The notes beneath the pieces were generated by a model that saw nothing but the letters and a program-made list of their open reading frames with translations, did no database searches and had not been told where the DNA came from. From Pollenia angustigena (Eukaryota > Arthropoda > Insecta > Diptera > Polleniidae): a stretch of 64,000 bases of DNA. Where the stretch lies: positions 241,985,803 through 242,049,802 of the forward strand of contig OV884059.1 in the NCBI GenBank assembly GCA_930367215.1, written 5' to 3'. The position numbers and the translations under genes were made by a program. Each line of letters starts with the position of its first letter. Within the stretch, counting starts at the first letter, position 1. Positions 19,601-28,552 of this stretch are shown in pieces.

Positions 19601-21397
19601 GTTCAGTCTTATCTGTCCGCTGGAACGTCTCCTCACCGAATTCGAGAGTAACTTGCGTTTGCTACGCTTTACCTGATAAAAAGCTGAACCAATTTTGATT
19701 AAATCAGAAATATAGCAGGTACCGAAAATAACAGTTATATTGGAATTTTAAAACAAAAAAGCATATAGAAGTAAATGTCGGAAAACTGATTCAAGTATAC
19801 CACATTGATCCTTTTGTACTTGTCAATGAAAAAATATATTGATTTTTAAAATTTGGATTTTTATATTTTCGATCAAACTTAACAGTTATTATTTGATTTT
19901 TATTTTTTGGAACGAAATTAACAGTAATTTTTTGATATTTATTTTTTTGAACAAAAAAAAACGGTTATTTATCGATTTTTATTTTTTCGAGCAAAAATAA
20001 AAGTTATTCTCTAAAGAAATGTTCGTGATTTAATAATTTAGTTGACTTTAAATTTTTATTTTATTTATTTTTAGTGTTATTATCATTGGAATTTCTTATG
20101 CACATTCAAATAAATATTAAAAGTCAACTAAATTTCTTTAGAGAATAACTTTTAATTTTGCTCGAAAAAATAAAAATCAAAAAATAACTGTTATTTTTGG
20201 TAAAAAAAAAAAAATTAAAAATAACTATTATATAATATAAAAAAAGAAATAACTGTTACGGTCCCTGAAATATAGGCTTTTTAAGTTTTTAAAACTAAGA
20301 CCAAGAAAGCACATAGGAAGAATTACTGCCTCTGCGCAAATATCTGACCAGTTTTGATAAAATTTGAGTTATAGATAGATCAGCGAAAATAAAACACACA
20401 GGGTTTATATTTTTTTCAAAGCTAAGAATATGAAGGGACAGATGCGCAAGATCCTTCTAAAAAATATCTGTACTGATTTTTAATTTCACTTTAAAGTTAG
20501 TCAAAAATTAGCTCTGGGCGGGCAGCGCCGCGGTCACGGCTAGTAAAAAATAAAACATTCTGCAAAAATCTGTCATAATCCTTAAAATTGTTAATATCTT
20601 CTTACTTTAATTTAAATGCCATAGTTAAATTTTTACTTACACATTAAACACATCGTAAGCATCATCCAATGGTGGTCGACCACGTTTACGTTTTGGTCCC
20701 ATATATGAGTCGATTGGGGAGCCGGCAGCCGTTACTATCGAAACCGCCGATGTTGGTATGGGTGTCAGTGTAGGCATGCGTATAGCTGAAGCCAAGTGTT
20801 TTGGTGAAGGTGTTTTCTGTTCACGTTCCGCGTCCGGAGATTGAGATCTTCTTTGTTGGCCTTCAAGACTAAAACCATCGTAATTATGTGAATCTCGATT
20901 CCGAGACTGTGACGGGGAATGGAATTCGGTCTGTGGTGTGGGCGGTGGAGGAATATCTTCATCATCTCGCCATGTTACTTCAGCTAACCCTTTTATTTTG
21001 AGATCATCGGCGGTTTTAAGTAAAGATGCTAAATTCGCCTGAATCCATAAAACGCAAAATCGATTAGAGCAACTTCAATACATAGTAATTTAAATTCACT
21101 ACTTACGTGTTCTACATTTATTTCGCCCTTGTACATGAATTCAATTAAACATTTTATATCCGCGAAAGTAACATCTTTCATTATTATAATGGGATCGCGT
21201 TCGCTGGCATAATTCGTCAGGACTGTATCGAAAAATGTACTGCAGGCACACAAAACTACTCTATGGGCCCTAATTAATTGGCCCTCACAGGCCAAAGTCA
21301 CGTCACAAAAACAACCACGGTCCAGTAGTTGAGAAAACATTGTCTGTAAATTACTGTGATGGTATTTCCACCGCAAACAATACTGTTGCGGCAACAT
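10581..21397 (-). CDS. BTB/POZ and pipsqueak-domain transcription factor, six coding exons
   Basis: The joined exons are 21397-21107, 21038-20641, 18675-17616, 17556-17432, 10796-10705 and 10639-10581: 2025 nt, 674 residues. All donors are GT, all acceptors AG, and all phases agree. The domains are an N-terminal BTB/POZ dimerisation domain (about 1-120, opening MLPQQYCLRW), a Pro/Ser-rich linker, an AT-hook-like KRKRGRPP just before the end of exon 2 (about 218-225), an acidic and Ser/Thr-rich middle, a His-rich tract, and a psq helix-turn-helix (about 575-624, KKAARILGVSYGTLYGRYRE). BTB-psq proteins of flies are nuclear DNA-binding regulators; the opening resembles the BtbVII/CG34376-type members rather than bab or psq itself, but I am not sure enough to give a symbol. 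Joining the last two exons is inference from strand, phase and coding quality. The short introns (68 and 59 bp) contrast with introns of 2.0 and 6.6 kb that are filled with mobile DNA. Confidence 0.85.
10705..10796 (-). CDS. BTB-psq gene, probable coding exon 5
   Basis: A 92-nt exon with acceptor TTTGTAG|CGG and donor TTAG|GTAAAT. After one base completing the split codon it reads GTSMRPSQSSSLSVQPRFDI, then VWPSPKPGQL. Its GC content and amino-acid composition stand out from the A/T-rich surroundings. Strand and phase match exon 4, 6.6 kb upstream. It could instead belong to another minus-strand gene, but no other candidate is in view. Confidence 0.72.
11300..11325. mobile_element. 26-bp hAT derivative consisting only of two termini
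   Basis: The sequence starts CAAGGCCCATTGA and ends TAGATGGGCCTTG, with nothing in between. It is flanked by the exact 8-bp duplication ATTTGTAT (11292-11299 and 11326-11333). The two halves equal the right and left ends of the 189-bp element at 7486-7674, which differ from each other after CAAGGCCCAT. It is therefore a terminus-to-terminus deletion product of that family that carries its own target duplication. Confidence 0.85.
11785..12121. mobile_element. TIR element, about 340 bp, copy 1
   Basis: It begins GGGTTACACGATCAAGTTTT and ends AAGCTTGATCGTGTGGCTGC, giving the inverted core CACACGATCAAG at the right and TACACGATCAAG at the left. Interior words ACACTCATACTTTTAAAAAT and AAAACAGCTGATT recur in copy 2 (12167-12478) and in a diverged piece at about 55090-55200. 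Confidence 0.7.
12167..12478. mobile_element. TIR element, about 310 bp, copy 2
   Basis: A direct repeat of 11785-12121 only about 45 bp downstream, again opening GGGTTACACGATCAAGTTTT and closing AACTTGACCGTGTGGCCGCA. It lacks a short stretch (GTGAGTGTTTCAATTTAC) present in copy 1. The close spacing suggests local duplication or insertion of one copy beside the other. Confidence 0.7.
12900..13115. repeat. GATTAG/CTAATC-rich degenerate repeat
   Basis: GATTAG and its complement occur more than ten times in both orientations. TTAGTGACGATTAGC followed by TTCTAATCAAAT recurs near 15746, so this is a spread family. No telomere-like perfect array is present. Confidence 0.55.
13351..13586. mobile_element. 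hAT-type MITE, 236 bp, with exact 8-bp target duplication
   Basis: The ends are CAAGGTATATTTATAGCAGG and CCTGCTATAAATATACCTTG. The flanking 8-bp duplication GTAAAATC is exact (13343-13350 and 13587-13594). Inside, TTTTGCGATACGAACTGTCA is inverted as TGACAGTTTGTATCGCAAAA, forming a second hairpin. A right-truncated copy starts at 38724. Confidence 0.88.
13705..14976 (+). mobile_element. Full-length mariner-type transposon, 1272 bp
   Basis: It is flanked by TA (13703-13704 and 14977-14978). The left end AAGGGTGGTTAAACTGTAAG and the right end TTGAAATTTAAACACCCTT form an imperfect terminal inverted repeat, with GGGCCGA/TCGGCCC as the inner match. The size is normal for mariner-type elements. It sits inside intron 4 of the BTB-psq gene, opposite to the gene's strand. 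Confidence 0.9.
13780..14871 (+). CDS. Mariner-family transposase, intact frame but no ATG start
   Basis: The open frame has 363 codons. An N-terminal helix-turn-helix region covers about 5-120; the DDE/D catalytic core has IIFSDEAHF (Asp161), MWFQQDGATCHTA (Asp254) and SCDLTPLDFFLWGYLK (Asp291). The YVNKQNCR-type motif and the C-terminal GRGAHLADILFHT are typical of an insect mariner-like lineage. By my count 36 residues separate the second and third Asp, not the 34 of classical mariners. The frame has no internal stop or frameshift, so the copy is fairly young. The first codon of the open frame is TTG. Related copies in this window begin MNRLT at an ATG, and the matching place here reads YFRLT (TATTTCAGA), so the normal start appears mutated and the next in-frame Met is near residue 108. 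Confidence 0.88.
   Translation: MTFLYFRLTQFEPFIQTYYENGRSNQNAYRALRDFFGQFDHPNVRTIAKIVEKFEQTGSVEDVRTPVHARTARTAENIAAVRDSVAEEPSTSTRRRAQQLHLSRSSLMNIMHKNLHLHAYKVQLAQELKPLDHSKRREWAEWWQEMATVDDQFSKKIIFSDEAHFHLSGFVNKQNCRIWANENPRVIVEKPMHPQRVTVWCGLWAGGIIGPYFFQNEAGQAVTVNGVRYREMITNFLWPELEDMDVDDMWFQQDGATCHTANETMALLRNKFNGRVISRNGDVNWPPRSCDLTPLDFFLWGYLKEKVYVDKPATIQELKDEIIRHINGIEPPLCLRVIENLDHRMEVCRRGRGAHLADILFHT
14979..15939. other. AT-rich intron DNA with short inverted repeats
   Basis: GGCATGCCACTG-type words at about 13675, 15045 and 15365-15470 recur in both orientations and may mark an old element that the mariner entered. AAAAGCGGCAAGCGTTTTTT (15541) is partly inverted as AAAAAACGCTTCCGCTCTTA (about 15714). 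No gene is present. Confidence 0.4.
15940..16550. repeat. Dispersed repeat fragment
   Basis: It opens with CGTTCCTTCTGAGTAG and TTTCCGTCTGTTCGTTGAAA and closes with ATCTAAAGAACGATATTTAT, GTTCTTATCGCACC and GAATATAGCACTCTTGCTTG. The closing part matches 7420-7500. It is non-coding as far as I can see and belongs to the same broad class as 3369-4310. Confidence 0.5.
17013..17218. mobile_element. TIR element, about 206 bp, copy 1
   Basis: It starts CACTACCAGACTATTATGAT and ends ACAATATAATAGTCTGGTAGTG (last 10: GTCTGGTAGTG). The interior words TTACCTTAGCCTTCC, GGAAAGCAATGAGGTATATT and TTTTCTGGCCCGC are shared with 61055-61205. Flanking sequence 16927-17012 is shared too, so the copies are part of a larger repeat. 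It lies 200 bp downstream of the psq exon. Confidence 0.7.
17428..17556 (-). CDS. BTB-psq gene, coding exon 4 (psq helix-turn-helix)
   Basis: A 59-bp intron ends CTAAG|GTT. The exon encodes VLDAIKNKRLEMKKAARILG, then VSYGTLYGRYREVYGCLKHP. This is the canonical psq DNA-binding domain. At its end TATAG|GTAAAT is a good donor (exon end 17432) and fits in phase to the exon at 10796. If it is not spliced, the next codon is TAA (17430-17428), giving a protein that ends CLKHPYR. Both forms may exist. The exon is too short for ordinary ORF scans. Confidence 0.92.
   Translation of the reverse strand, partial: VLDAIKNKRLEMKKAARILGVSYGTLYGRYREVYGCLKHPYR
17616..18675 (-). CDS. BTB-psq gene, coding exon 3 (acidic, Ser/Thr-rich, His-rich)
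   Basis: This is an open frame of about 353 residues. It starts KLGHYSDQGESSAYLEG after a tandem CAGCAG acceptor, continues through Gln/Asp/Glu-rich and Ser/Thr/Asn-rich stretches and a His/Ser/Pro tract (about 17900-18000), then YGKYVPEGYLINEHGILMTH, a non-repetitive block that looks conserved. It ends RRPQFWEEPFTRR, the first residues of the psq domain. The donor AGG|GTAAGT is phase 0. The frame has no ATG near its upstream edge and begins in splice context, so it is an internal exon and not a separate gene. Confidence 0.92.
18730..18953. mobile_element. MITE in intron 2 of the BTB-psq gene
   Basis: TTTACACTACGTGACAAAAT at the left is matched by the inverted ATCACGTAGTGTAA at the right, about 220 bp apart. 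TA on each side would fit a Tc1/mariner-type duplication, but this is weak evidence. Confidence 0.55.
19115..19357. mobile_element. Small TIR element in intron 2
   Basis: TTTTTTTGTACTTTGCTCCA near 19120 is inverted as TGGAGCAAAGTACAAAAAAA near 19335. The spacing is about 240 bp. There is no coding capacity. Confidence 0.55.
19425..20544. mobile_element. Helitron-like non-autonomous element
   Basis: Near its left edge it has CATACTAATATTATAAAGCT then GAAAAGTTTGTATG. It ends GCCGCGGTCACGGCTAGT, i.e. the CTAGT end with a GC-rich hairpin just inside that is usual for insect Helitrons. An internal inverted repeat (about 19895-20060 against 20108-20250; TTTTTCGAGCAAAAATAAAA against its complement) forms a long A/T hairpin. 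No helicase is present. The left boundary is approximate. Confidence 0.5.
20545..20640. other. Intron 2 remainder next to exon 2 donor
   Basis: Ordinary A/T-rich intron sequence. It adjoins the exon 2 donor GTAAGTAAAA at 20640-20631 on the minus strand. Confidence 0.5.
20641..21038 (-). CDS. BTB-psq gene, coding exon 2 (end of BTB, linker, AT-hook-like motif)
   Basis: The acceptor is GGATTCAG|GCG, phase 0. The exon encodes SLLKTADDLKIKGLAEVTWR, the usual last helices of insect BTB domains, then a Pro/Ser/Arg-rich linker and KRKRGRPPLDDAYDVFN. KRGRPP fits the AT-hook core (minor-groove binding) and overlaps a basic patch that could serve as a nuclear localisation signal. The donor is AATGT|GTAAGT, leaving two bases of a split Val codon. 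Confidence 0.9.
21107..21397 (-). CDS. BTB-psq gene, coding exon 1 (BTB/POZ core)
   Basis: The start ATG is at 21397. The exon encodes 97 residues: MLPQQYCLRW, then the hallmarks CDVTLACEG, IRAHRVVLCACSTFFDTVL and IEFMYKGEINVEH. The donor is CAC|GTAAGT, phase 0. About 35 bp upstream on the minus strand is TTTTTAG (about 21430), a plausible acceptor for a 5' UTR exon. Reading on into the intron only gives a short tail and a stop, as expected for intron sequence. Confidence 0.93.
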
Positions 21398-21645
21398 GAT
21401 GATTAAATTTATTTCTGTTTTCCTTTTAAGCTAAAAATAAAGAGAATAACGATTTTTTTAAAAGAAGTTTTGTTTTGAAAAATTATTTTCTAAAATTTAT
21501 TGAGAAATCACCAGCCAGCTGATCAATAACTAAGCTAACTTAAAAAGAGCGGCAATCTTTTTGTAAACATTAATGTTCTATTGCCAATATATTTAAAAAC
21601 AAACCGACCTTTAATTAATAATTAAGTCTATTGACATGATTGCTA

Positions 21646-21821
21646 CCCTACAAGAAATGAATGAGCGAGTAGTCACATTTTTCATTCTGGTGTTAAGATA
21701 ATGATAGAAAGAAATGACCGAATGTGACCGAAAACTTTATTTCGGTCATTTCTTTCTAATATTTTTTTAAAACCAAAATGAAAAATGTGACTACTCGTTC
21801 ATTCATTTCTTGTAGGGTACT
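21646..21821. mobile_element. Palindromic MITE upstream of the BTB-psq start codon
   Basis: TACCCTACAAGAAATGAATG at the left and CATTCATTTCTTGTAGGGTA at the right, with arms of about 45 bp (including GAGTAGTCACATTTTTCATT). A second internal inverted repeat is AAAGAAATGACCGAA/TTCGGTCATTTCTTT. It lies about 250 bp upstream of the gene's ATG, so it may fall in the 5' UTR, first intron or promoter region. Confidence 0.75.
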
Positions 21822-21876
21822 TTATAGGCGGAGGGACGAGGGGAAAAGAAACGAGTTCACAGATGCATGTACTGTC

Positions 21877-22366
21877 CAAGGAGAATTCATAAAGGTGACA
21901 TTTTCCCGGCATCTGTTTTTTGTTAATTTTTTTGTGTGTATACTGAATGTCAAGCTTTGTTTACATTTTGTGAAAATATTAATTCAAATTTTAAATTCAA
22001 CACAAATTTAAATTCTTGAAAAATAAACTTATTTAAATTTTATAAAATAAAAAAAGTGAATCTAAAAGATAAAAACAATGAAATAAAAAGTAAGGAATAA
22101 GTGGAGTCACCATTAATTTGCAATAGAGGAAAAAGATTTACTTTCTAAAGCAGTAATAACCAAGCCCCGAACTAACCAAGCCCCAATTGTGTATACCACA
22201 TACATATTTTATAAACAAAAAATTTCCTTTTTTATATTTTCAACAAATAATTTTGACATTCACTCTAACTTTCTACAAAAACAAAATACATAGTATTTTT
22301 CAAAAAAAAAAGGATAGCTAGCATAAATCTATCTCATAATGCGGTCACCTTTATGAATTCGCCTTG
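21877..22366. mobile_element. hAT-type MITE, 490 bp, with exact 8-bp target duplication
   Basis: It starts CAAGGAGAATTCATAAAGGT and ends ACCTTTATGAATTCGCCTTG. It is flanked by GTACTGTC on both sides (21869-21876 and 22367-22374). It is the same terminal family as 4802-5112 with a different interior. Confidence 0.88.
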
Positions 22367-22668
22367 GTACTGTCTTTACGTTTTGCTTTTTCATACGTTG
22401 TTTAATTTTGTTATTGTTTTCAATATCAAAAAAAGCACATGTCGTCAACATGACATGAATCATTTGAACGCCAATTCATGTTCAAAGAAGAAAAAGGAAG
22501 AATCTTGTCAATAAGACATGAACCGTATGAACTCAGACTAATAGATGCAAAGACTGCAATCTCCACATTTATAGTTTTCGCAAAAAATAGTAAAAACCTC
22601 TAGCTCAAAGTTTATATTTATTTATTTATTGTATGTTATTCTTTTCAGTTAATATGAATATGATAAAG

Positions 22669-23217
22669 ATATCGTCGGTTGATAATTTAATTGTCGTATG
22701 TGGATTCCGAATTTTTTTTCAGCAAAGCGATTTTCTTTAAATTAAGAGGGGAAACTACTAATATTTGACAAGTTAATTTAGAAGTTTGATGCCTATAACT
22801 CATTTGAGGTAGAAAATATTTTGATTTTTGTTCAGAATTAAATTGTCGTATGTGGCAAAATGGAACATTTTTGTCATTAGCTAAGTACGACATTTTGCTC
22901 CGAAATGTTTACACACGACATTTAAACACTTATTTTTAAAACAAAAATTATTTAAAAATCGTATGTGCCATGAAAAATCCACATGCGACATTTAAATAAT
23001 AAATCAATTTTTTGGTCATTTCATACGACATTTAATTTGAAAATTGCTTCAACAAATACCACATACGACAAACTCAACACTCCATATCTCGAAAACCGTA
23101 TGAGGTATCGAAAAACTGATTACGTTAAATGAAAGATCAGAAAACCCTAAGGAATCGATATTAACTCAAAACCGCAAAAAATCCACATACGACATTTAAA
23201 TTATCAACCGACGATAT
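22669..23217. mobile_element. TIR element with repeated TGTCGTATGTGG boxes
   Basis: The 549-bp element has inverted ends of about 35 bp: ATATCGTCGGTTGATAATTT and AAATTATCAACCGACGATAT. At least seven variants of the 12-mer TGTCGTATGTGG or its complement occur at the ends and inside in both orientations. Such arrays often act as transposase binding sites in other families. There is no coding frame and no clear target duplication. Confidence 0.75.
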
Positions 23218-23496
23218 GACGCTAGTTTAAACCAAATCGATATAGCGGTTTGCTGGCAATTATGATAAAAAAAAAAAATGGGGATTGGTGTGTTTGCTCT
23301 AATCAAATGGACATTGTTGCTTTTGAATTAATCGAATATGGATTTTGATTTGATCTGAGATAAATAATACAGTTTTGTTTTTAATCCAAGATTTGTTATT
23401 ATAGCATGGGCAATGTACTTAAAAAATCAGTATTTATAAAATTCTTAAATAAACCAAAGTTGTTCCTATTCGACCTTTCGAAATTTAAATAAATAA

Positions 23497-23615
23497 AAAT
23501 TAATCAAGCCCGAGGCCAGTGTTTTTTTGTAAATAAAAATTCCTTTTTTATTTGCTTCCAATATTTCGATCTTCTTTTAAGATCATCATCAGGGATTTCT
23601 TTTCAGTGAATTTTT
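23497..23615 (-). mobile_element. Possible Penelope-like element end
   Basis: The plus strand reads CCAATATTTCGATCTTCTTT and AAGATCATCATCAGGG. On the minus strand this gives a GATGATCTTAAAAGAAGATC and CGAAATATTGG sequence like the 3' tails of Penelope-like retroelements. No reverse transcriptase is present, so it is tentative. Confidence 0.3.
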
Positions 23616-23702
23616 ATAAACACAAAAACTTAAAACTATGATTTTCACACATCGACATGCAAGTCTAGAAAGAAAAAGAGCTTAACAAATTGTGATCATA
23701 AA

Positions 23703-24864
23703 CAGGGTTGTCAGATGTGGCGATTTCTCGCCAAACGTGGAGATTTTCAAACTTGATTGGCGACCAAATTTTCGATTTGGCGACATGGCGATATTTTAAA
23801 ATAGTTGGAGATTTTGTTGGCTATTTTTGGTGAGCCATGCATTTGTTTTGAAACTCGTTAAATTCAATACGAAAAAATTATATTATTTTTATGTATGAAA
23901 TTTAGGCTTTTATAGTCAGTATGTATTTGAAACTAAATTATATTATGTTGAAATGGCTGATGAATATATTGAAAATCGAGGAGAAAATTATTTTCAATAT
24001 ATAAAAAAGAATTAATAAAGCATGAATATACCTATTTCAAGTTTACGAATTTTTCTCCATTATAAAATGCGGCAAATTATTATCCCAAACAAAATTCGTT
24101 GTTATTAAAGATATTAATGAATCGATGTTTACGAAACACAATGGACAAAATGACCGTTTGTAGCTGGATGATATTCCATCTTATTTAAACACGTCAGGAA
24201 CGTACCATTTTAAATAACTTGCTTTGGCTGCTCATTATATGTTGCTAAATCCAACTAGTAATGACTGTGTTGAAAATTTATTTTCAATAATGAACTTCAC
24301 TAAAACTATCCTTCTAAGTAGAATGCAGTTCTTGACGCGGTTTACGAGTTATGAATTATGTATATGAATGTTAATACTACATGATGCACTTCTTTTGTAC
24401 CGTGGTTGAAAACATTTACATAATTCACCTACAATGTAATTCAAAAAAGAAGACAAAAGGGAGTTTTGGCGCTGAAGTGTATAGCGTTTTAGATATATAA
24501 TAGAACTCCAACTACATACATATATCCAATATTTGTTTAATACTAACCACAAAAATTCTTTCTTTGCTGCTTTAAGTAGACTACTTTTAACTATTTAATA
24601 GTGCAATGTTCATTTTCTGTCTTCACTAATCATTTTTACTTGGTTCTAAATAAAAACTAAACAGAATATATACTATGGCGACTTTTTTTAAATTTTTGGA
24701 GGATTTTAGCGACTTGGAACAAATTTATTTTTTAAGATTTATAAAAAATTTTTTTAATAATTTAAATCATCTATATTTTATTGTCAAAAAGTTAAAAATA
24801 AAGGCTTTGGCGATTTTTGGCATTGAATTTGGCGAAAAAGGTCACAATCGATCTGACAACCCTG
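23703..24864 (+). mobile_element. hAT element remnant, 1162 bp
   Basis: The termini CAGGGTTGTCAGATGTGGCG and AATCGATCTGACAACCCTG form an inverted repeat. The flanking octamers ATCATAAA and ATCATCAA differ at one position, as expected for an aged 8-bp duplication. GGCGA/TCGCC words are repeated just inside each end. It is a decayed copy of a full hAT element. Confidence 0.8.
24225..24400 (+). pseudogene. hAT transposase C-terminal (dimerisation) remnant
   Basis: Within the hAT element, one frame reads LLNPTSNDCVENLFSIMNFT and then KTILLSRMQ, which fits the conserved block near the C-terminus of hAT transposases (Ser-x-x-x-Glu-x-x-Phe-Ser followed by an Arg-Met/Leu turn). It then runs into stop codons. 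The rest of the transposase is lost or unrecognisable. Confidence 0.55.
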
Positions 24865-25015
24865 ATCATCAATTCTTAATTTTTGAACATAAATTTGTAT
24901 GGGATAAAAGTGTATCTGGTAATGTCATATTCACTAATCGGAATAATTCACTAAATGCAATTAAAAGGTATTATTAGTTACGTTTGTGAAAAAGTGGAGA
25001 TTGCAGCCTTTGCAT

Positions 25016-25908
25016 CTATACCCCTCATATATAAAATTGTAACGTTACGGACTGATTCATTATCGCACAGCCTAAACGCCTGAAGCTTAAAACTTGAAAA
25101 TCGGACCGGAGGCGGGTCTCTCCCCAAATCGGTCCACTAATACGGGGTTTTTTGGAAATTCGAATGTTTAAGGGGTAAAAAGGCTAAAAACAGGTAAATT
25201 CGATAACCTTATATCTCCAAAACTAAAAGAGATAACAAAAACTGTAATACTTATAGTTGTTTTTTAGAAAAATAAGCGCACGGGTGTCTGGTACTTTTTT
25301 TGAAATTCGGCTCTTTAGGGAGAAAACGGGTAAACCCTGAATTTTGGAACTTTTTTGTCACCCCATCTATCTTTTGAACCAATAAACCCAGAAATAAAGT
25401 TTTACCATATTCGAAACTTATCAAAAAAATACGAATATCAATTTGGTACTATTTCGAAATTCGAACGTTTAAGGGGTGAAAATCGTAACTATTTTTGGTA
25501 CTTTTCTTTTAAAACATTTGTCTCCATTCATTGACATATTCGTACTAAATTATAAGCCCCCACTACAATACTGCAATTTTTGATACTTTCATTGGGGGGG
25601 GGGAGGTAAAATAGTATCAAATTGGGAAATACGGGAAACTTAATATCTTTCTTCAGCTTTTTGGTTCTACAACTGGTATTTTTTGATTATCGTTAATATT
25701 GGACCTTAAAACTTAAAACTCAACATGCAATGTCCTGAGTGGATACGAAACTATGAGGGAACTTTTTGGTCCTTTTTTGTATATTAACTGGTACTTTTTG
25801 AATTTCAGGAATTTAAACAAGTTAAAACCTAGAAAAACAAACTTTGGCATACAGATACGTCCACGAAGAAAAAGGAGACGCGAACAAAGTAGCGGGTTAA
25901 ATGCTAGT
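25016..25908. mobile_element. Second Helitron-like non-autonomous element
   Basis: It opens near ACCCCTCATATATAAAATTG and TAACGTTACGGACTG and ends AAAGTAGCGGGTTAAATGCTAGT (final CTAGT at 25904-25908). The end form GCGGG...GCTAGT is like that at 20544, but the interiors differ. No coding capacity. The left limit is approximate. Confidence 0.45.
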
Positions 25909-28461
25909 ATTACATATATTAATTAAACTGTATTGTGAAAAATAGGACTTTAATTCAAATACGGATTTTTTGCTCGAAACTTAAAACACCTTTTAAAAAC
26001 GATCGTTTTGAAATCTATAAATTTTCATCACATACCTATATACAGCTATGTATGTAGTATGTAGTAAATTGTGTGTGTGGATTTTATTATAATAAAAAAT
26101 TATGTTTAAATATGTAAATCTTTTAAATTCAAAAACTCTATAATTCCACAGCATGTTCTACATTTTTAATAAAAATAAATAATGGCCACATAAAACACTC
26201 AAATATCTCCCTTTTTGAAAAAAAGACGACCATTAAAGACGAAAAAGTCCATCAAAATAAATTTCAATATCTACATACATATATTTTTTTTATTCAGGAT
26301 GTTTTTAACCTTTTTTTCTTTAGCAATTTTTTATTTTATATTTAAAGTAAAAAAATCTTCTCGTTAAAATATAAAAATGCGACATAAAAACTTTCATAAA
26401 ACCAGAGAACGAACAAAAATGAAAAGGAGCAAAAAACTAAAAAAAATATATAAAAAATTTGTGAGAAATATATTGTATATAAAAATTCTTAGTGTACTCG
26501 TTTAAAATATATGTGTGCTACTACTACTCCACTGCTACCTCGTTCATACCTTACAAACATGCATTCATTCAAAACTAAACGAGAAAAAAAGGATCCTACT
26601 AACAAAAACCCCTTTAAACCCCATTCACCCGCCACCCACTTATCTCAAAATATATGACAATGGGTTAAAAAAAATTTCACGTAATTTTTATGTTCATTTT
26701 ATTTTTTCCTTCTTTTTTTAATAAACCAAAAAAGGGGTTGCCTTTAAACAAATGTGATGCTGAATTTGCTTAAAAACGAGGTGGAAAAAAATTAATATTG
26801 AAAAAACTTAAAAATTATGAAGAAAAATTTGTAAAAACAAAACCAACTAAACATTAATAGGAACTGACATGTTATTCTTTTCCTTTTTTCAATTTGATAT
26901 TTTCTTGTTTTAATAAAATTTAGATAGAAAATAGATGAAAGCAGCAGCACCAGAGAAAACAAATGTTGACATTTTATGACATCATCTTAATTTTATGTTT
27001 TTCGTTAGTTTTATTTCATAAAAAGATAAATATTTTGAATATTCATTAACTGATGTAAATGTATTTTGTTATAAAAAATTTGCTCTTTAAGCAAATTAAA
27101 GGAAATTTATATTTGTATATGGGCAAATCCTGCGTGACGAACGCTACATTCGCACGCGTTTTCTGATTGAAATATACACATTTTTTGGTCTTTCAAAAAA
27201 GATAGCTTAAACTTATATATAGTATTTACTGACTTAATATGTACTTACGAATGGCATATATCATAATTTCTTAGCAAGTATTTTTAGCGAATTTGGCATG
27301 ATAAGGTATACAAAATCTGATTCCTAAATGAAAGATGAGTATAAGAGAATTCTAAACGCACTTATTTGCAGCAAAAATGTTGTGATTTTTTGACAAAAGC
27401 CGTGAACCCTTTGTGACGCACGCTACGTAACGCACGCTACAGTTTTTCCAGTAGTATTTTATTATTATATTTTATTTATTTTAACAAAACAAATTATATT
27501 TTTATGAATTGAATTTCTTAAACTAATTTCTTAACTAATGAATATCAACTTTTTTTTTAACGAAATTTATATTTTGATAAGTCTGCTGTAAGTGCTATTT
27601 TAAGCACAAAAATCACCTAAAATAATGCTAAATTCACGTATTTTATTAAAAAATCAGCAGTGGGGTAGGATTTGCTAAAAATTATTGCATTAATGATCAT
27701 TGAAATACATATTTTTTAATATAAAAATGAAATTAAACATCTAGTCTTATATTCCGTTAAAAAAAAATTCATTTGAAAAATTTTTGGTTGGTGGACTGCT
27801 TCTGGAATTTGCCCATATATTGAAGTAAAAATTTTTAATCTAATACTCTTATTAATTTCAAATAGCAATAAACTTATGCAGGTATGTAGTTTTTTTCGAG
27901 TATTTAAATAGTTTAATAACAAATCAAATTTAAATTAATTTATATTTATTCGCCGAACAAAAGTTATACACAAAGCTTCAAGTTGTTCTAGGTATAAATG
28001 GTTTCTGTCGGACAGTGATGTCTCTAAAATCTTAAAGCTTGTTCCAAGTTCTAAAGCAAATAAAGCATATTTTAATTAATTTGCTTATTCCCGCTCTTAA
28101 AATCATATAAATCATGATTTATATGTTATCCATTAAAAATGATGGTTTATTGGGTTATTTATACATATGGGCGATTTCATGTCAAGTGACCCAATTTTTA
28201 AATCGATATATTCCGATGTGGATGAAAGCACCAAAGTTAGGCCTATTGAATAGTAATTTAGACGCAAATTTTCAACAAGATCGGTCAAAAAGTTTCTGAA
28301 TTAGAGGGGGCCAAAGTTTGACATTTTGGCCAAACAGGTGTTCCTTCTCATCCATGTAACTTATTACCTATTGGTGTTAGCAACATTTGTCCCAAATAGC
28401 TTTGACAGCTATTTGATCAAACTTTTTTTTTTTAATTTACAACTTTTTTTTCATCCGGAAT

Positions 28462-28498
<37 letters not shown>

Positions 28499-28552
28499 AA
28501 GCTTATGTCTTTTCCTTTAAGGTTTACATGTATGTAGTATATATGTTTATAT
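25909..28552. other. AT-rich spacer before the LTR element
   Basis: No gene recognised. GACGAACGCTAC (about 27137), GACGCACGCTAC (27412) and AACGCACGCTAC (27427) are three variants of one 12-mer. A 30-nt poly-T run lies at about 28465-28494. The open frames of 60-68 codons here are A/T-driven. Confidence 0.45.

Noticed and set aside
24675..24977. 100-codon frame as a gene
   Set aside because: It straddles the right terminus of the hAT element (ends at 24864), so it cannot be an element gene or an ancestral host gene.
28465..28494. Poly-T run as a retroposon poly-A tail
   Set aside because: No retroposon sequence or target duplication is adjacent; it lies about 60 bp outside the LTR element and may be simple low-complexity DNA.
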